Assembly: GCF_030697375.1 (NCBI RefSeq)
Contig: NZ_JAUYQD010000022.1
Location: 1-64,000 of the forward strand
From: Rhodoferax sp.
GTDB taxonomy: Bacteria > Pseudomonadota > Gammaproteobacteria > Burkholderiales > Burkholderiaceae_C
Reading direction: 5' to 3'
Length of the DNA: 64,000 bases
Shown one piece after another: positions 45,417 through 53,823 of the stretch. Numbering within the stretch: the stretch's first letter is position 1; the number at the start of each line of letters is the position of its first letter. Position numbers and translations under genes: made by a program. Below the pieces are notes generated by a model. That model ran no database searches. It worked only from the letters and a program-made list of their open reading frames with translations, and had not been told where the DNA came from.

Positions 45417-46655
45417 CTACACGTGTACAGCGTGTTGTGCAAATGCTTGCGCCCATGGCGCGATGCTGCTTGCGGGCATGGGCCGTGCATAGTGGTAGCC
45501 CTGCGCATAGGTGCATCCCATGCTGGCGAGCGCCGCCCCGGTAGCGGCGTCTTCAATTCCCTCGGCCACGGTTGTGATATCCAGCAACCGTGACAGCTCC
45601 AGAGCCGATTTGATGATTTGGAAACTGCGTTCCGAAGTGTGCATTTGCTGCACGAAAGTTTTGTCAATTTTGATACACGAAAACGGCAGGGTTTGCAGGT
45701 AACTCAAGCCTGCATAGCCGGTCCCAAAATCATCCAGGGCAATGCCCACGCCCATGGCGCGCAGCTGATGCAGCGCGGCAGACACGGCGTCTAGGTTGCT
45801 AATGACAATGGTTTCGGTCAGTTCGATACGCAGCTCCTGGGGCTGCATGTGGTGTTCTTGCATACACACCTGAATACTTTCAACAATGCCGGGCCCGCAA
45901 AGCTCTGGGGCAGAGAGATTGACGCTCATGAACGGACTGTGGCGCCTGTCCGAAACACACAGCGTGCGCAGCTCTGGCCAATCGGTGGCGGCCTGGTTCA
46001 GCACCCACTGTCCAATCCGGTGAATCAACCCTGTTTTTTCGGCAAGCGGAATGAATTCCTCTGGGCTGACCATGCCCAACTGGGGATGGTGCCAGCGGAT
46101 CAGCGCCTCAAAACCGACGAGGGCCGCATCGCCGTACAAAATAATGGGCTGGTAAAACAACTCCAACTGGCTGTTGTCAATCGCATCTGACAGGTCGTGC
46201 GCCAACGAGAGTGTGCGCACGGCCGCCGCATGCAGGTCCACTGTTGGCAGTGCCGCTATGGTCGTGGTTTTGCGCTCTAAAGGCAGCGCCTCGGCGCAAG
46301 CGGGTTCCGCGCTGGAGTTGCGAAAACGCTCCAGCATCAAGCGCAAGAGGTATTGGATGACGGGATCCGCGCGGACCAGCAGTTCTTCGACATGGGCTCG
46401 GTCGATGCGCACCAGGCTGGTGGGAACCAAGGTCCGCACCGTGGCCGTGCGGGGCTGGCGGTCCAGCAGGGCCACCTCGCCGAACATGGCACCTTCGGCC
46501 AGCACCGCCACGCGCCGCTGGTCGGCTCCAGCCAACACTTCAACGCAACCACTCTCGATCACATAGGCAGCGTCGCCAGAATCCCCATTTTTGAAAACGG
46601 TGGTCTGTCCTTCGAACTGTTCGCGTGTGAAACCGTTGGCAATTTTTATCATCAT
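45417..46655 (-). CDS. Cyclic-nucleotide-binding domain fused to an EAL domain
   Basis: The product is 412 residues from ATG 46655, behind GAGGGG. Residues of about 1-115 are a CNB/Crp-type domain (YVIESGCVEVLA, AMFGEVALLDRQPRTATVRTL). Residues of about 160-400 are an EAL phosphodiesterase: EALIRWHH, ELTET, DDFGTGYAGLSYL and SCIKIDKTF are intact, while the usual EGVET reads EGIED. It probably links a nucleotide or other ligand to c-di-GMP breakdown. It is divergent from the Fur-box operon and shares its promoter region. Confidence 0.92.
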   Translation of the reverse strand: MMIKIANGFTREQFEGQTTVFKNGDSGDAAYVIESGCVEVLAGADQRRVAVLAEGAMFGEVALLDRQPRTATVRTLVPTSLVRIDRAHVEELLVRADPVIQYLLRLMLERFRNSSAEPACAEALPLERKTTTIAALPTVDLHAAAVRTLSLAHDLSDAIDNSQLELFYQPIILYGDAALVGFEALIRWHHPQLGMVSPEEFIPLAEKTGLIHRIGQWVLNQAATDWPELRTLCVSDRRHSPFMSVNLSAPELCGPGIVESIQVCMQEHHMQPQELRIELTETIVISNLDAVSAALHQLRAMGVGIALDDFGTGYAGLSYLQTLPFSCIKIDKTFVQQMHTSERSFQIIKSALELSRLLDITTVAEGIEDAATGAALASMGCTYAQGYHYARPMPASSIAPWAQAFAQHAVHV

Positions 46656-46763
46656 CACCCCTCGTTCGTGCAGCGTGCATTGTGACTCGGATTCAACCCT
46701 GCCATGGGTTTGACCTCCCTGCACCCGCTTGACACAACGCTGGAAGCAAGAAAAATTCATTGC

Positions 46764-46784
46764 AAATGAGAATAGTTCTCATTT
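46764..46784. promoter_or_regulatory. Fur-like box, perfect palindrome AAATGAGAATAGTTCTCATTT
   Basis: A 9-3-9 perfect inverted repeat (AAATGAGAA / TTCTCATTT) 11 bp upstream of the small-protein ATG. It fits the proteobacterial Fur consensus (AATGAGAAT.ATTCTCATT). It lies between divergent genes, so it may act on both, but it is closest to the iron operon start. Confidence 0.82.
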
Positions 46785-46795
46785 ATACTTAACGC

Positions 46796-47068
46796 ATGAT
46801 GAAATCTTCCCGATCAACTTCTTGTAAACACGTCGGCGTCGCACATAGCCATGTGGGTGATGTCTCGATGTGCCCAGATTGTGGTGTGGTCCATGTTTCG
46901 CTGCAATATTTCTCTATGCGTTTCGATCTGGAGGCGTTTCGCGACTTGGCGCAAATGCTGAGCCTTGCCCAGGCACGGATTGAGCAGTCCGCACCATCGT
47001 TGCCACCGCAGGGTGAGAGCCATGAGGTGATGCATTCGGAGGGGCCGCCCAAAGGGCTGGTCCATTGA
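46796..47068 (+). CDS. Small Cys/His-containing protein, first gene of the Fur-box operon
   Basis: A 90-residue protein. Its N-terminal half has C-x-H...H-x-H...CPDCG (SCKHVGVAHSHVGDVSMCPDCG), which looks like a metal-binding knuckle. The C-terminal half is helical then disordered. There is no signal peptide. I do not recognise the family. Position directly after a Fur box and before DUF2325 and ferritin genes implies a role in iron handling or its regulation. Confidence 0.75.
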   Translation: MMKSSRSTSCKHVGVAHSHVGDVSMCPDCGVVHVSLQYFSMRFDLEAFRDLAQMLSLAQARIEQSAPSLPPQGESHEVMHSEGPPKGLVH

Positions 47069-47103
47069 GCGCCCCACAGAAGCAAATTACCGCAGGACCG
47101 ACC

Positions 47104-48393
47104 ATGTGTGACCATGCAGCAGACCCGTCGTCGTCGATATTTTCTGGCCCACAGTGCACCAAGGATGCCACCACGCCCTCGACGGGGTCGCGGCGGCGAC
47201 GGTTGTGGGATTTGGACCACCAATGCCATTGCCCGGTGGTGGGCGTGTGCTTGCCCCTGGACACCTTGCGGCGGCTGGTGAACAAAGCGCTTGGGGGCGA
47301 GGCGTGTGCGGACGACTACGAAGTGCATGTGGGCGCGGTTGCCGAGTGTGCGCACCGAAACCGCTTGTCCGAACTTCTGCAAAATGAATTGGAAAAGCGT
47401 TTTTCCCGCGAAGTGCAGCAATTTCGCCCCGCCAAAACGACACGGGAGGTGGCCGAGTTGTGGGCAAAGGCCATCCGTCAAGGGGATGTAACGGGGGCGT
47501 TTTGGGCTGCCTTGACCCATGCACGCTGCGATGCGGTGCTGCAAGAGGTGCTGTGCCGCGACATGCATATGCTGCAACACCAGGCCGGGGCCACTGCGCG
47601 CATTGACGTGGCCAAGTTCCATGCGTTGCTGGGGGAGAACGCCGTCCTGACAAGGGAATTGGGCAAAGTGCAGGAGCGCAGCACCCGCCTTATCTCCGAA
47701 AAATCCGCCGAAATTGAACGCCTGGGCGCACAACTGGTGCGCGCCCGGGCGGAAAGCATAGGCAAGGACAGCCGTATTGCGTTTTTGAGTGAAGATTTGG
47801 CCGCCATCAAAGCGTCCCGGCCGGATGCCGACTTGGGCGCACGTCTGCAAAAGAAGATGGACCAGATGGCGTATCGCCAGACGGAACTGGAGAGCCTGTG
47901 CACCGAATTGCGGCAAAAACTGGCGTCCACAAGCAAAATACTGGACGGCATGGGCAGCGAGTCTGCGCGCGCCGGCATCCCGGGCATGGCGGAGCCGCTG
48001 GAGTTGCGAACATCGCCCGTGACTGTTTATTTGCACCAGAAAACCGTGCTTTGTGTGGGCGGGCGCAGCGGCAGCATCGCGAGTTACCGTGATGTGGTTG
48101 AGCGTGTTGGCGGGCGGTTTGCGCACCATGATGGTGGGCTGGAGGACAGCCAAAGCATTCTGGACTCCAGCTTGGCCGCTGCGGACCTGGTGATCTGCCA
48201 AACGGGCTGCATCAGCCACAACGCCTACTGGAAAGTGAAGGATTTCTGCAAGCGCACCGGCAAACGCTGCGTTTTTGTTGAAAATCCCAGCGCGTCCTCC
48301 CTGGTGCGCGGTCTGGAGCTGATTTCGAGCAAAGAAACCCATGCCGCTCCGGTGGAAAGTTCCGATGTGTTGCAAAGCGACACGAAGGGCTGA
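47104..48393 (+). CDS. DUF2325-domain protein with Cys/His-rich N-terminus and coiled coil
   Basis: The product is 429 residues from ATG 47104 (AGGA upstream); a TTG at 47065 overlapping the previous stop is an alternative. Residues of about 30-160 hold many Cys/His (LDHQCHCPVVGVC, VAECAHRN, LTHARCD, LCRDMHMLQHQAG), suggesting metal or heme binding. A long coiled coil covers about 175-300. The DUF2325 domain is C-terminal (VLCVGGRSGSIASYRDVVERVGG, then LVICQTGCISHNAYWKVKDFCK). No function is established for the domain; iron-linked regulation is inferred from the operon. Confidence 0.85.
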   Translation: MCDHAADPSSSIFSGPQCTKDATTPSTGSRRRRLWDLDHQCHCPVVGVCLPLDTLRRLVNKALGGEACADDYEVHVGAVAECAHRNRLSELLQNELEKRFSREVQQFRPAKTTREVAELWAKAIRQGDVTGAFWAALTHARCDAVLQEVLCRDMHMLQHQAGATARIDVAKFHALLGENAVLTRELGKVQERSTRLISEKSAEIERLGAQLVRARAESIGKDSRIAFLSEDLAAIKASRPDADLGARLQKKMDQMAYRQTELESLCTELRQKLASTSKILDGMGSESARAGIPGMAEPLELRTSPVTVYLHQKTVLCVGGRSGSIASYRDVVERVGGRFAHHDGGLEDSQSILDSSLAAADLVICQTGCISHNAYWKVKDFCKRTGKRCVFVENPSASSLVRGLELISSKETHAAPVESSDVLQSDTKG

Positions 48394-48439
48394 ACATGCC
48401 CCTCAGTCAGGAACCCCAACCCACCCCAAGGAGCGCAAT

Positions 48440-48895
48440 ATGGACGACGTTAAGAATCAGGCGGCGATTGATGCACTCAACCGCATCCTGGAGTTGGAAT
48501 TGGCCGGAGTGGTGCGGTACACGCACTACTCGCTCATGGTGTATGGCTTCAACCGCATCCCCATTGTGGCTTGGCTGAAAGACAACGCGCAGGAGGGGCT
48601 TGACCATGCGCACAGGGCTGGCGAGATGGTGACGCTGCTGGGTGGTCACCCGTCCCTGAAAATAGGGCCCCTGCTGGAGACCGCAAAACACGATATCGGC
48701 GACATTCTCCGTGAAAGCCTGAAGCACGAAAAAGTTGCGCTGGCAGACTATTACGCCTTATTGGCCATTGCCCAAGGCTATTCGGTGCCGCTGGAAGAAT
48801 ATGCCAGAGACATGATCGCCATGGAAGAAATGCACCTGGATGCAGTCAATAAAATGCTGCGCCGCCCCGGCGCCATAGCCCCTTTCAACGAGTAG
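48440..48895 (+). CDS. Bacterioferritin-like ferritin-family protein
   Basis: The product is 151 residues from ATG 48440, with AAGGAG 6 bp upstream. It is a four-helix ferritin-like fold with di-iron ligands in LELELAGVVRYTHYSLM (E), EGLDHAHRAGE (E..H), HEKVALADYY (E) and MIAMEEMHLDAV (E..H). It is related to bacterioferritin/Dps-type iron storage proteins, with a length close to Bfr (about 155). No heme-ligating Met typical of Bfr could be placed with confidence. It is third in the Fur-box operon. Confidence 0.88.
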   Translation: MDDVKNQAAIDALNRILELELAGVVRYTHYSLMVYGFNRIPIVAWLKDNAQEGLDHAHRAGEMVTLLGGHPSLKIGPLLETAKHDIGDILRESLKHEKVALADYYALLAIAQGYSVPLEEYARDMIAMEEMHLDAVNKMLRRPGAIAPFNE

Positions 48896-48934
48896 CGCTG
48901 CGGGCGCCCGCACAGTGCCTGTTTGGCGCGCGGG

Positions 48935-49459
48935 TCAGAGTTGCCCTTCGCTCAGGGTGTGCAATTGAAATTGCCCGCTTTTGTGCCACAGCCAGGTGTC
49001 GGTGTAGGTGATTTTTCCTAGCTTGGCAGGCACGGGAAACGGGGAAGCCTGGCGAATGGTGCGTTCTATTTCGGCCATGACCTCCGGTGCGTGGGTGGGT
49101 GCACGCATCCAGCGCACACCGGTCACAAAGCCCTGCGCATCAATGTCCGTTTCCAGTACGCCTACGGCATAAAGCAAGGGCGGGAGTTTGCCGACGTATA
49201 TACGGTCCCCGTTATTTTTGTATAAATGCCTGGCCGCATCGGGCCTATAGTCTTGGGCGTTGCTGGCGCGGGAGATGTTTTGGGGCGGTGGTGCAGGGGG
49301 GGGCACGATGGATGGAAGTACGGGCGCAGGCGGGGCAGCAGGGGGCGGCGGTGCCGGGGAACGCGACGCGCAGCCCGCCACGAAGCTCAGGATGCAGGCC
49401 CACAGGCTGGCCCCTTGCCAGGAGTGGTGCGAACGATTCCCAACGGAGTGTCTAGTCAT
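48935..49459 (-). CDS. TonB-like C-terminal domain lipoprotein
   Basis: A 174-residue protein. The leader ends in a lipobox-like FVAGC (Cys near residue 30), so it is probably lipid-anchored. A proline-rich stretch (PAPPPPAAPPAPVLPSIVPPPAPPPQ) follows, then a C-terminal domain resembling TonB (VGVLETDIDAQGFVTGVRWMRAPTHAPEVMAEIERTIRQASPF). True TonB has a transmembrane anchor interacting with ExbD; a lipoprotein form would differ. It is convergent with the ferritin operon. Confidence 0.7.
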   Translation of the reverse strand: MTRHSVGNRSHHSWQGASLWACILSFVAGCASRSPAPPPPAAPPAPVLPSIVPPPAPPPQNISRASNAQDYRPDAARHLYKNNGDRIYVGKLPPLLYAVGVLETDIDAQGFVTGVRWMRAPTHAPEVMAEIERTIRQASPFPVPAKLGKITYTDTWLWHKSGQFQLHTLSEGQL

Positions 49460-49547
49460 GGGGTGTCCCGATTTGTTGTAGCAAGGCAGCCTACTGTGCC
49501 TGAATTTGCCCTGGTTGGCACGGCATTGGCACTAAAAAAGGTATCTG

Positions 49548-50375
49548 ATGGTGACTTTGACTTCCCGGTTTCTGGAGCGCTTGGCGCTGGAGGATGCGGT
49601 GCTGGTGAGTGTGCATGCCACACGCGGCTCGGTGCCACGCGAGACCGGCGCATGGATGGCGGTTTTTGCGCAGAGCACGGTGGCCACGGTGGGGGGCGGG
49701 CGCCTGGAGCTGGATGCCATCGGCCATGCGCGTGCAGGTCTGATGCATGGCGCGCTGGCGGCCGGGCAGGGGGAAGAAACGGTGCGTTACGCACTCGGCC
49801 CCAGTCTGGGGCAGTGCTGCGGTGGCGAGGTGCACCTGCGGTATGAGCGGGTGACCGCGCGCGATGCCGCCCGGCTCAGCCAACGTTTGGCCAGCGCGCA
49901 GGTGCCCGTGGCCTTGTTTGGCGGCGGCCATGTGGGCCGGGCCGTCATTGCGGTGCTGGGCACCTTGCCCATGGCGGTGCACTGGATTGACAGCCGCGAC
50001 GAAATTTTTCCGGACCAGATCCCCGCCAATGTGCGGTGTGAGCACTCCGACCCGGTACAGGCGGCAGTGGCCGATTTGCCGGCCGACTCCCGGGTGCTGA
50101 TCATGAGTTTCAGCCATGCCGAAGACCTGGACGTGGTGGCGGCTTGCCTGGCGCGCCAGCGCGAACGCGGGGACTTGCCCTATGTGGGCTTGATTGGCAG
50201 CCAAACCAAGTGGGCTTCGTTTCGCCAGCGTTTGCAGGCCCGGGGCTTCAGTGAGGCCGAGATGGCGCTCATCACCTGCCCGATTGGGGTGCCGGGTATT
50301 GCGGACAAACGCCCTGAAGTGATTGCGGTGGCGGTGGCGGCGCAATTGCTGCAGGTGCCGGTGGATCAGGGTTAA
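49548..50375 (+). CDS. xdhC: Xanthine dehydrogenase accessory protein XdhC
   Basis: A 275-residue protein that inserts the sulfurated molybdenum cofactor into xanthine dehydrogenase. An N-terminal XdhC/CoxI domain (VSVHATRGSVPRETGAWMAV, then ALGPSLGQCCGGEVHLRYE) precedes a C-terminal Rossmann domain (VALFGGGHVGRAVIAVLG, YVGLIGSQTKWASFRQRL). xdhA and xdhB are not in the window. The next gene is puuD, also in purine breakdown. A tungstate importer is encoded 20 kb away, with no direct link implied. Confidence 0.95.
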   Translation: MVTLTSRFLERLALEDAVLVSVHATRGSVPRETGAWMAVFAQSTVATVGGGRLELDAIGHARAGLMHGALAAGQGEETVRYALGPSLGQCCGGEVHLRYERVTARDAARLSQRLASAQVPVALFGGGHVGRAVIAVLGTLPMAVHWIDSRDEIFPDQIPANVRCEHSDPVQAAVADLPADSRVLIMSFSHAEDLDVVAACLARQRERGDLPYVGLIGSQTKWASFRQRLQARGFSEAEMALITCPIGVPGIADKRPEVIAVAVAAQLLQVPVDQG

Positions 50376-50411
50376 CACCGATCCATTCGCTGTCGCCAGA
50401 GTCGGCAAAAC

Positions 50412-50419
50412 TGTATACA
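50412..50419. promoter_or_regulatory. TGTATACA palindrome upstream of puuD, possible GntR-type operator
   Basis: An 8-bp perfect palindrome in the xdhC-puuD gap, 137 bp before the puuD ATG. TGTATACA-type sites are typical of some GntR regulators; the link is speculative. Confidence 0.3.
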
Positions 50420-50555
50420 CTTTGTTTCCAGGTCGCAGCGGAGCGGGGCATTGCACAATGCCTGTGTTCGTGACCCCTGCTGCTTACAGCGCCCGCGGTG
50501 GTGAGCAGAAGTGCACCGTTGGGCACGTGTTGCCCACACCAATGAGATTGAATCT

Positions 50556-51791
50556 ATGGAAAGCTACCTTCTGGACTGGGCGAACCTGCTGCTGCGCTGG
50601 GTCCACGTCATCACCGCCATTGCCTGGGTGGGCTCCTCCTTCTACTTTGTTTTTTTGGACAGCAGCCTCACCCCGCCGGCGGATGAGGACCTGAAGCGCC
50701 AGGGTGTCAGCGGTGAGCTGTGGGCCGTCCATGGGGGCGGCTTCTACCACCCGGTCAAGTTTGCGGGGGCGCCGCCCTTGTTGCCAGCCCATTTGCACTG
50801 GTTTTATTGGGAAAGCTACAGCACCTGGCTGACCGGGTTTTCGCTGTTCACCGTGTCCTACCTGTGGAATGCGGGTACCTACCTGATTGACAAGTCGGTG
50901 CTGGACTGGGCACCGTCCTCGGCCATTGCCGTGGCGCTGGCTTTCCTGGTGGTGTTCTGGCTGGCCTACGACGGTATTTGCCGGGCCTTTGGGCAGCGCA
51001 AAAACGGGGAGCTCGTCGTCGGCGCCCTGGTGGCCTTGCTGGTGTGCGTGGCGGCCTGGCTGGCCTGCCACTGGTTTGCCGGGCGGGCGGCGTTTTTGCT
51101 GATCGGCGCCATGATCGCCACCAGCATGAGCGCCAACGTGTTTTTCTGGATCATTCCTGGCCAAAAAACCATGGTCGCGGACATCCAAGCCGGTCGGCCG
51201 GTGGACCCCATTCACGGCAAACGCGGCAAGCAGCGCAGTGTGCACAACACCTATTTCACGCTGCCCGTGCTGTTTGCCATGCTGAGCAACCACTACAGCT
51301 TCACCTACAGCCATTCCGACAACTGGCTGGTGCTGATTCTGATGATGTTTGCTGGTGCCGCCATCCGCCAGTTTTTCGTGCTGCGCCACGGCTACAAGCT
51401 GGGCCGCAACGGCCACCCCTGGCGCTATGCGTTGGCAGGCGTGGTCGTGATTGTGGGGGTTCTGGTGTGGCTGAAGCCGGTGCCCAAGCTGGCTACGGTT
51501 GCTATGAATTCAGTAGCTGTTCACGCAGATTCTACGGGGGTTGTGGCTCAAATTGGCTATAAAAATCTGCAACCCTTGCTGGCCCAGCGCTGCTATATGT
51601 GCCATGGCGAAACCGTGCAGATGAAAAACGTGCGCCTGGACTCTGCGCAGGGGGTGAAAAGCCACGCCCAAGCCCTGTACCAACAGGTGGTGGTGGCCCG
51701 CACCATGCCCCTGAACAATGCGACGGGCATCACCGAGGCAGAGCGCACGCTCGTCAAACAATGGTTTGAAAGCGGTGCCAAAGTCGACTGA
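50556..51791 (+). CDS. puuD: Urate hydroxylase PuuD (membrane domain plus cytochrome c)
   Basis: The product is 411 residues from ATG 50556. Residues of about 1-315 form a urate-oxidase-type membrane domain with about 8 hydrophobic segments and conserved His (WVHVITAIAWVGSSFYFVFLD, VHGGGFYHPVKF). Residues of about 335-410 are a cytochrome c domain with the heme motif CYMCHGE. It oxidises urate and passes electrons to the respiratory chain. The linker joining the two domains (about residues 316-332) is encoded by interspersed repeat E, in frame. Confidence 0.93.
   Translation: MESYLLDWANLLLRWVHVITAIAWVGSSFYFVFLDSSLTPPADEDLKRQGVSGELWAVHGGGFYHPVKFAGAPPLLPAHLHWFYWESYSTWLTGFSLFTVSYLWNAGTYLIDKSVLDWAPSSAIAVALAFLVVFWLAYDGICRAFGQRKNGELVVGALVALLVCVAAWLACHWFAGRAAFLLIGAMIATSMSANVFFWIIPGQKTMVADIQAGRPVDPIHGKRGKQRSVHNTYFTLPVLFAMLSNHYSFTYSHSDNWLVLILMMFAGAAIRQFFVLRHGYKLGRNGHPWRYALAGVVVIVGVLVWLKPVPKLATVAMNSVAVHADSTGVVAQIGYKNLQPLLAQRCYMCHGETVQMKNVRLDSAQGVKSHAQALYQQVVVARTMPLNNATGITEAERTLVKQWFESGAKVD
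51501..51550 (+). repeat. Interspersed repeat, copy E (in-frame within puuD)
   Basis: GCTATGAATTCAGTAGCT, GTTCACGCAGATTCTAC, GGGGGTTGTGGC. It is the most diverged of the five copies and is translated as the PuuD interdomain linker. Confidence 0.7.
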
Positions 51792-51814
51792 ATCGATTGT
51801 GGGCTAGGAATCCT

Positions 51815-52732
51815 TCACGGTCTTTGCGCTGGGGGGGCCACCAAACCGTCAGCAAAGGCGGCTTTCAGGTGCTCCACCACCAACTTCACCGCCAGCTTGC
51901 TGTGGGTCTTTTGCCGCCAGGCGATCCAGACCCCACCGGCTGGCAGGGACCAGGCGGGCAAGAGCGGCTGCAAACGGCCTGGCGCGGCTGGGTCATGCAC
52001 CATCAGCGTGGGCAAAACGGCCGCGCCCATGCCGTCCAATGCGGCCCGCTGCAAGGCGAGCAGGTCATTGGTCCAAAACCGCGACGCCAGCGGCACCTCC
52101 ACCTGCTCAGCGTCCCGGGAAAACACCAGCACCGGATGGGTTCTGAATCCCAGGTGGCCCAGCAGTGGCAACGTGGTGACGTCGTGGGGGTGCCGGGGCG
52201 CCGGATACCGCTTCAACAAGGCCGGGCTGGCGCACAGCGTCAAGGCATAGCGCCCCAAGGGGCGGATGACCAGATCGGTGGAGTCGGCAATCGGTGCAAA
52301 GCCCGCACGCACCAGCACATCCACCCCCTCGCGCATCGCGGCTGCCGGGCGGTCTTCCAGAATCAACTCCACTTCCAACTGCGGGTTTTTCGCCATCAGG
52401 GTGGACATGGCGGGAACCACGGTGCGCAGGCCCAGCGCGACCGGAACACTCAAGCGCACCGTGGCCTTCAGCCCGGCAGGCATGGCGCTGTGCAGGGCCT
52501 CGTTGACGGCCGACAGGGCGGCCACCGCGTGTGGGTAGAGGCGCTCCCCCGCAGAACTCATGTTCAGGGCGCGCGTGGTCCGGTCGATAAGGCGGCTTAG
52601 CGTGTGCGCCTCCAGTTCGGCCAGGTTCCGGGAGACGGCGGCCACGGAGCAGCCCAGTTGTTTGGCCGCGCCAGACAGGCTGCCCGCGTTCACCACGGCG
52701 ACAAAGGTTTCCAGCAAACGCAGATGGCTCAT
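51815..52732 (-). CDS. LysR-family transcriptional regulator (SDR-divergent)
   Basis: The product is 305 residues from ATG 52732 (MSHLRLLETFVAVVNAGSLSGAAKQLGCSVAAVSRNLAELE); the ORF track adds 39 codons crossing the divergent promoter. An N-terminal HTH and a LysR substrate domain are clear. It is divergent from the SDR gene at 52861 with 128 bp between, so that gene is the likely target. The effector is unknown. Confidence 0.92.
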   Translation of the reverse strand: MSHLRLLETFVAVVNAGSLSGAAKQLGCSVAAVSRNLAELEAHTLSRLIDRTTRALNMSSAGERLYPHAVAALSAVNEALHSAMPAGLKATVRLSVPVALGLRTVVPAMSTLMAKNPQLEVELILEDRPAAAMREGVDVLVRAGFAPIADSTDLVIRPLGRYALTLCASPALLKRYPAPRHPHDVTTLPLLGHLGFRTHPVLVFSRDAEQVEVPLASRFWTNDLLALQRAALDGMGAAVLPTLMVHDPAAPGRLQPLLPAWSLPAGGVWIAWRQKTHSKLAVKLVVEHLKAAFADGLVAPPAQRP

Positions 52733-52860
52733 CGTTTGATTATTGCACTGGGTGTAAAGGATCTTTCCGTTTTTGAGGTGGTGGGAGCCCCCCTGCGGCG
52801 CCCGCTTGCCGATATCGTTGGGCACTTCATGTTTTGCAAATTTTGCCAAAGGAAAGTGCC

Positions 52861-53823
52861 ATGCAGGTTTTTGTCACCGGTGGATCGGGGTTCGTGGGCG
52901 GGCATTTGATTGAGGCGCTGGTGCGCCACGGCCACCAGGTTGCGGCACTGGTGCGCTCGGAGGCCTCCGCCCAGGTGGTGGCGGCCTATGGCGCCACGCC
53001 GGTCATGGGCTCACTGGATACAGTGCGTGCGGACATGCTGGGCCAGGCGCAGGCGGTCATTCATGCCGCCGCCGTGACCGATGAATGGGGCACGCGCGCG
53101 CACTTCTGGCAGGGCAATGTGGTGGGCACGGGCAACATCCTGGCGGCGGCGCGCGAGGCGGGCGTGGCCCGGTTTGTGCACGTCGGGACCGAGGCGGCTT
53201 TCTTCACCGGCACAGACCTCATCCACCTGGACGAGATGCAGCCCTACCCGGACCGGCACCGCTACCTGTACGCGGAAACCAAGGCCGAGGCAGAACGCCG
53301 CGTGCTGGCGGCCAACACGGCGGCGTTTGCCACGGTGTCTATCCGCCCCCGTTTTGTGTGGGGCCCCCGAGACGCCACCGTGCTGCCGGCTATTCTGCGC
53401 ATGGCGGCGCAAGGCCGGTTTTCCTGGATCGCCCAAGGGGCGGCGCGCACCTCGACCACGCATGTGGCGAATGTGGTCCACGCGCTGGAGCTGGCTCTGA
53501 CGCATGGCAAGGCGGGCCAGGCCTATTTCGTGGCAGACGAGGGGGAGCGCAGCATCCGCAGCTTTCTGAGTGCCCTGGCCTTGACGCAGGGGACCGATTT
53601 GGGCCAGCGCAATACGCCGACCTGGGTGGCGCGCTGGGCTGCTGCTGCGGTAGAAGGCGTGTATCGCGCATTCAAGCTCCAGGGCGTGCCGCCCATGACG
53701 CGGTTTGCCATCGACATGATGTCCTCCAACGTCACCGTCAACACGGCGCGTGCGACCGCGGAGCTCGGTTATGCGCCTGTGATCACGGTGGAGGAGGGCA
53801 TGTCACACCTGGTGCTGGCCTAG
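52861..53823 (+). CDS. NAD-dependent epimerase/3beta-HSD-like SDR
   Basis: The product is 320 residues from ATG 52861, behind AAAGGAAA. It has an extended-SDR nucleotide motif TGGSGFVGGHL and the catalytic Tyr/Lys in YLYAETKAEAERRVL, with RFVWGPRDATVLP as in steroid-dehydrogenase-like SDRs. Substrate is unknown. It is convergent with the LysE gene by a 4-bp overlap of stops. Confidence 0.9.
   Translation: MQVFVTGGSGFVGGHLIEALVRHGHQVAALVRSEASAQVVAAYGATPVMGSLDTVRADMLGQAQAVIHAAAVTDEWGTRAHFWQGNVVGTGNILAAAREAGVARFVHVGTEAAFFTGTDLIHLDEMQPYPDRHRYLYAETKAEAERRVLAANTAAFATVSIRPRFVWGPRDATVLPAILRMAAQGRFSWIAQGAARTSTTHVANVVHALELALTHGKAGQAYFVADEGERSIRSFLSALALTQGTDLGQRNTPTWVARWAAAAVEGVYRAFKLQGVPPMTRFAIDMMSSNVTVNTARATAELGYAPVITVEEGMSHLVLA

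Noticed and set aside
46789-48375. 528-codon minus ORF opposite the DUF2325 operon
   Set aside because: The opposite strand encodes the recognisable DUF2325 domain and coiled coil, and this frame shows no domain.
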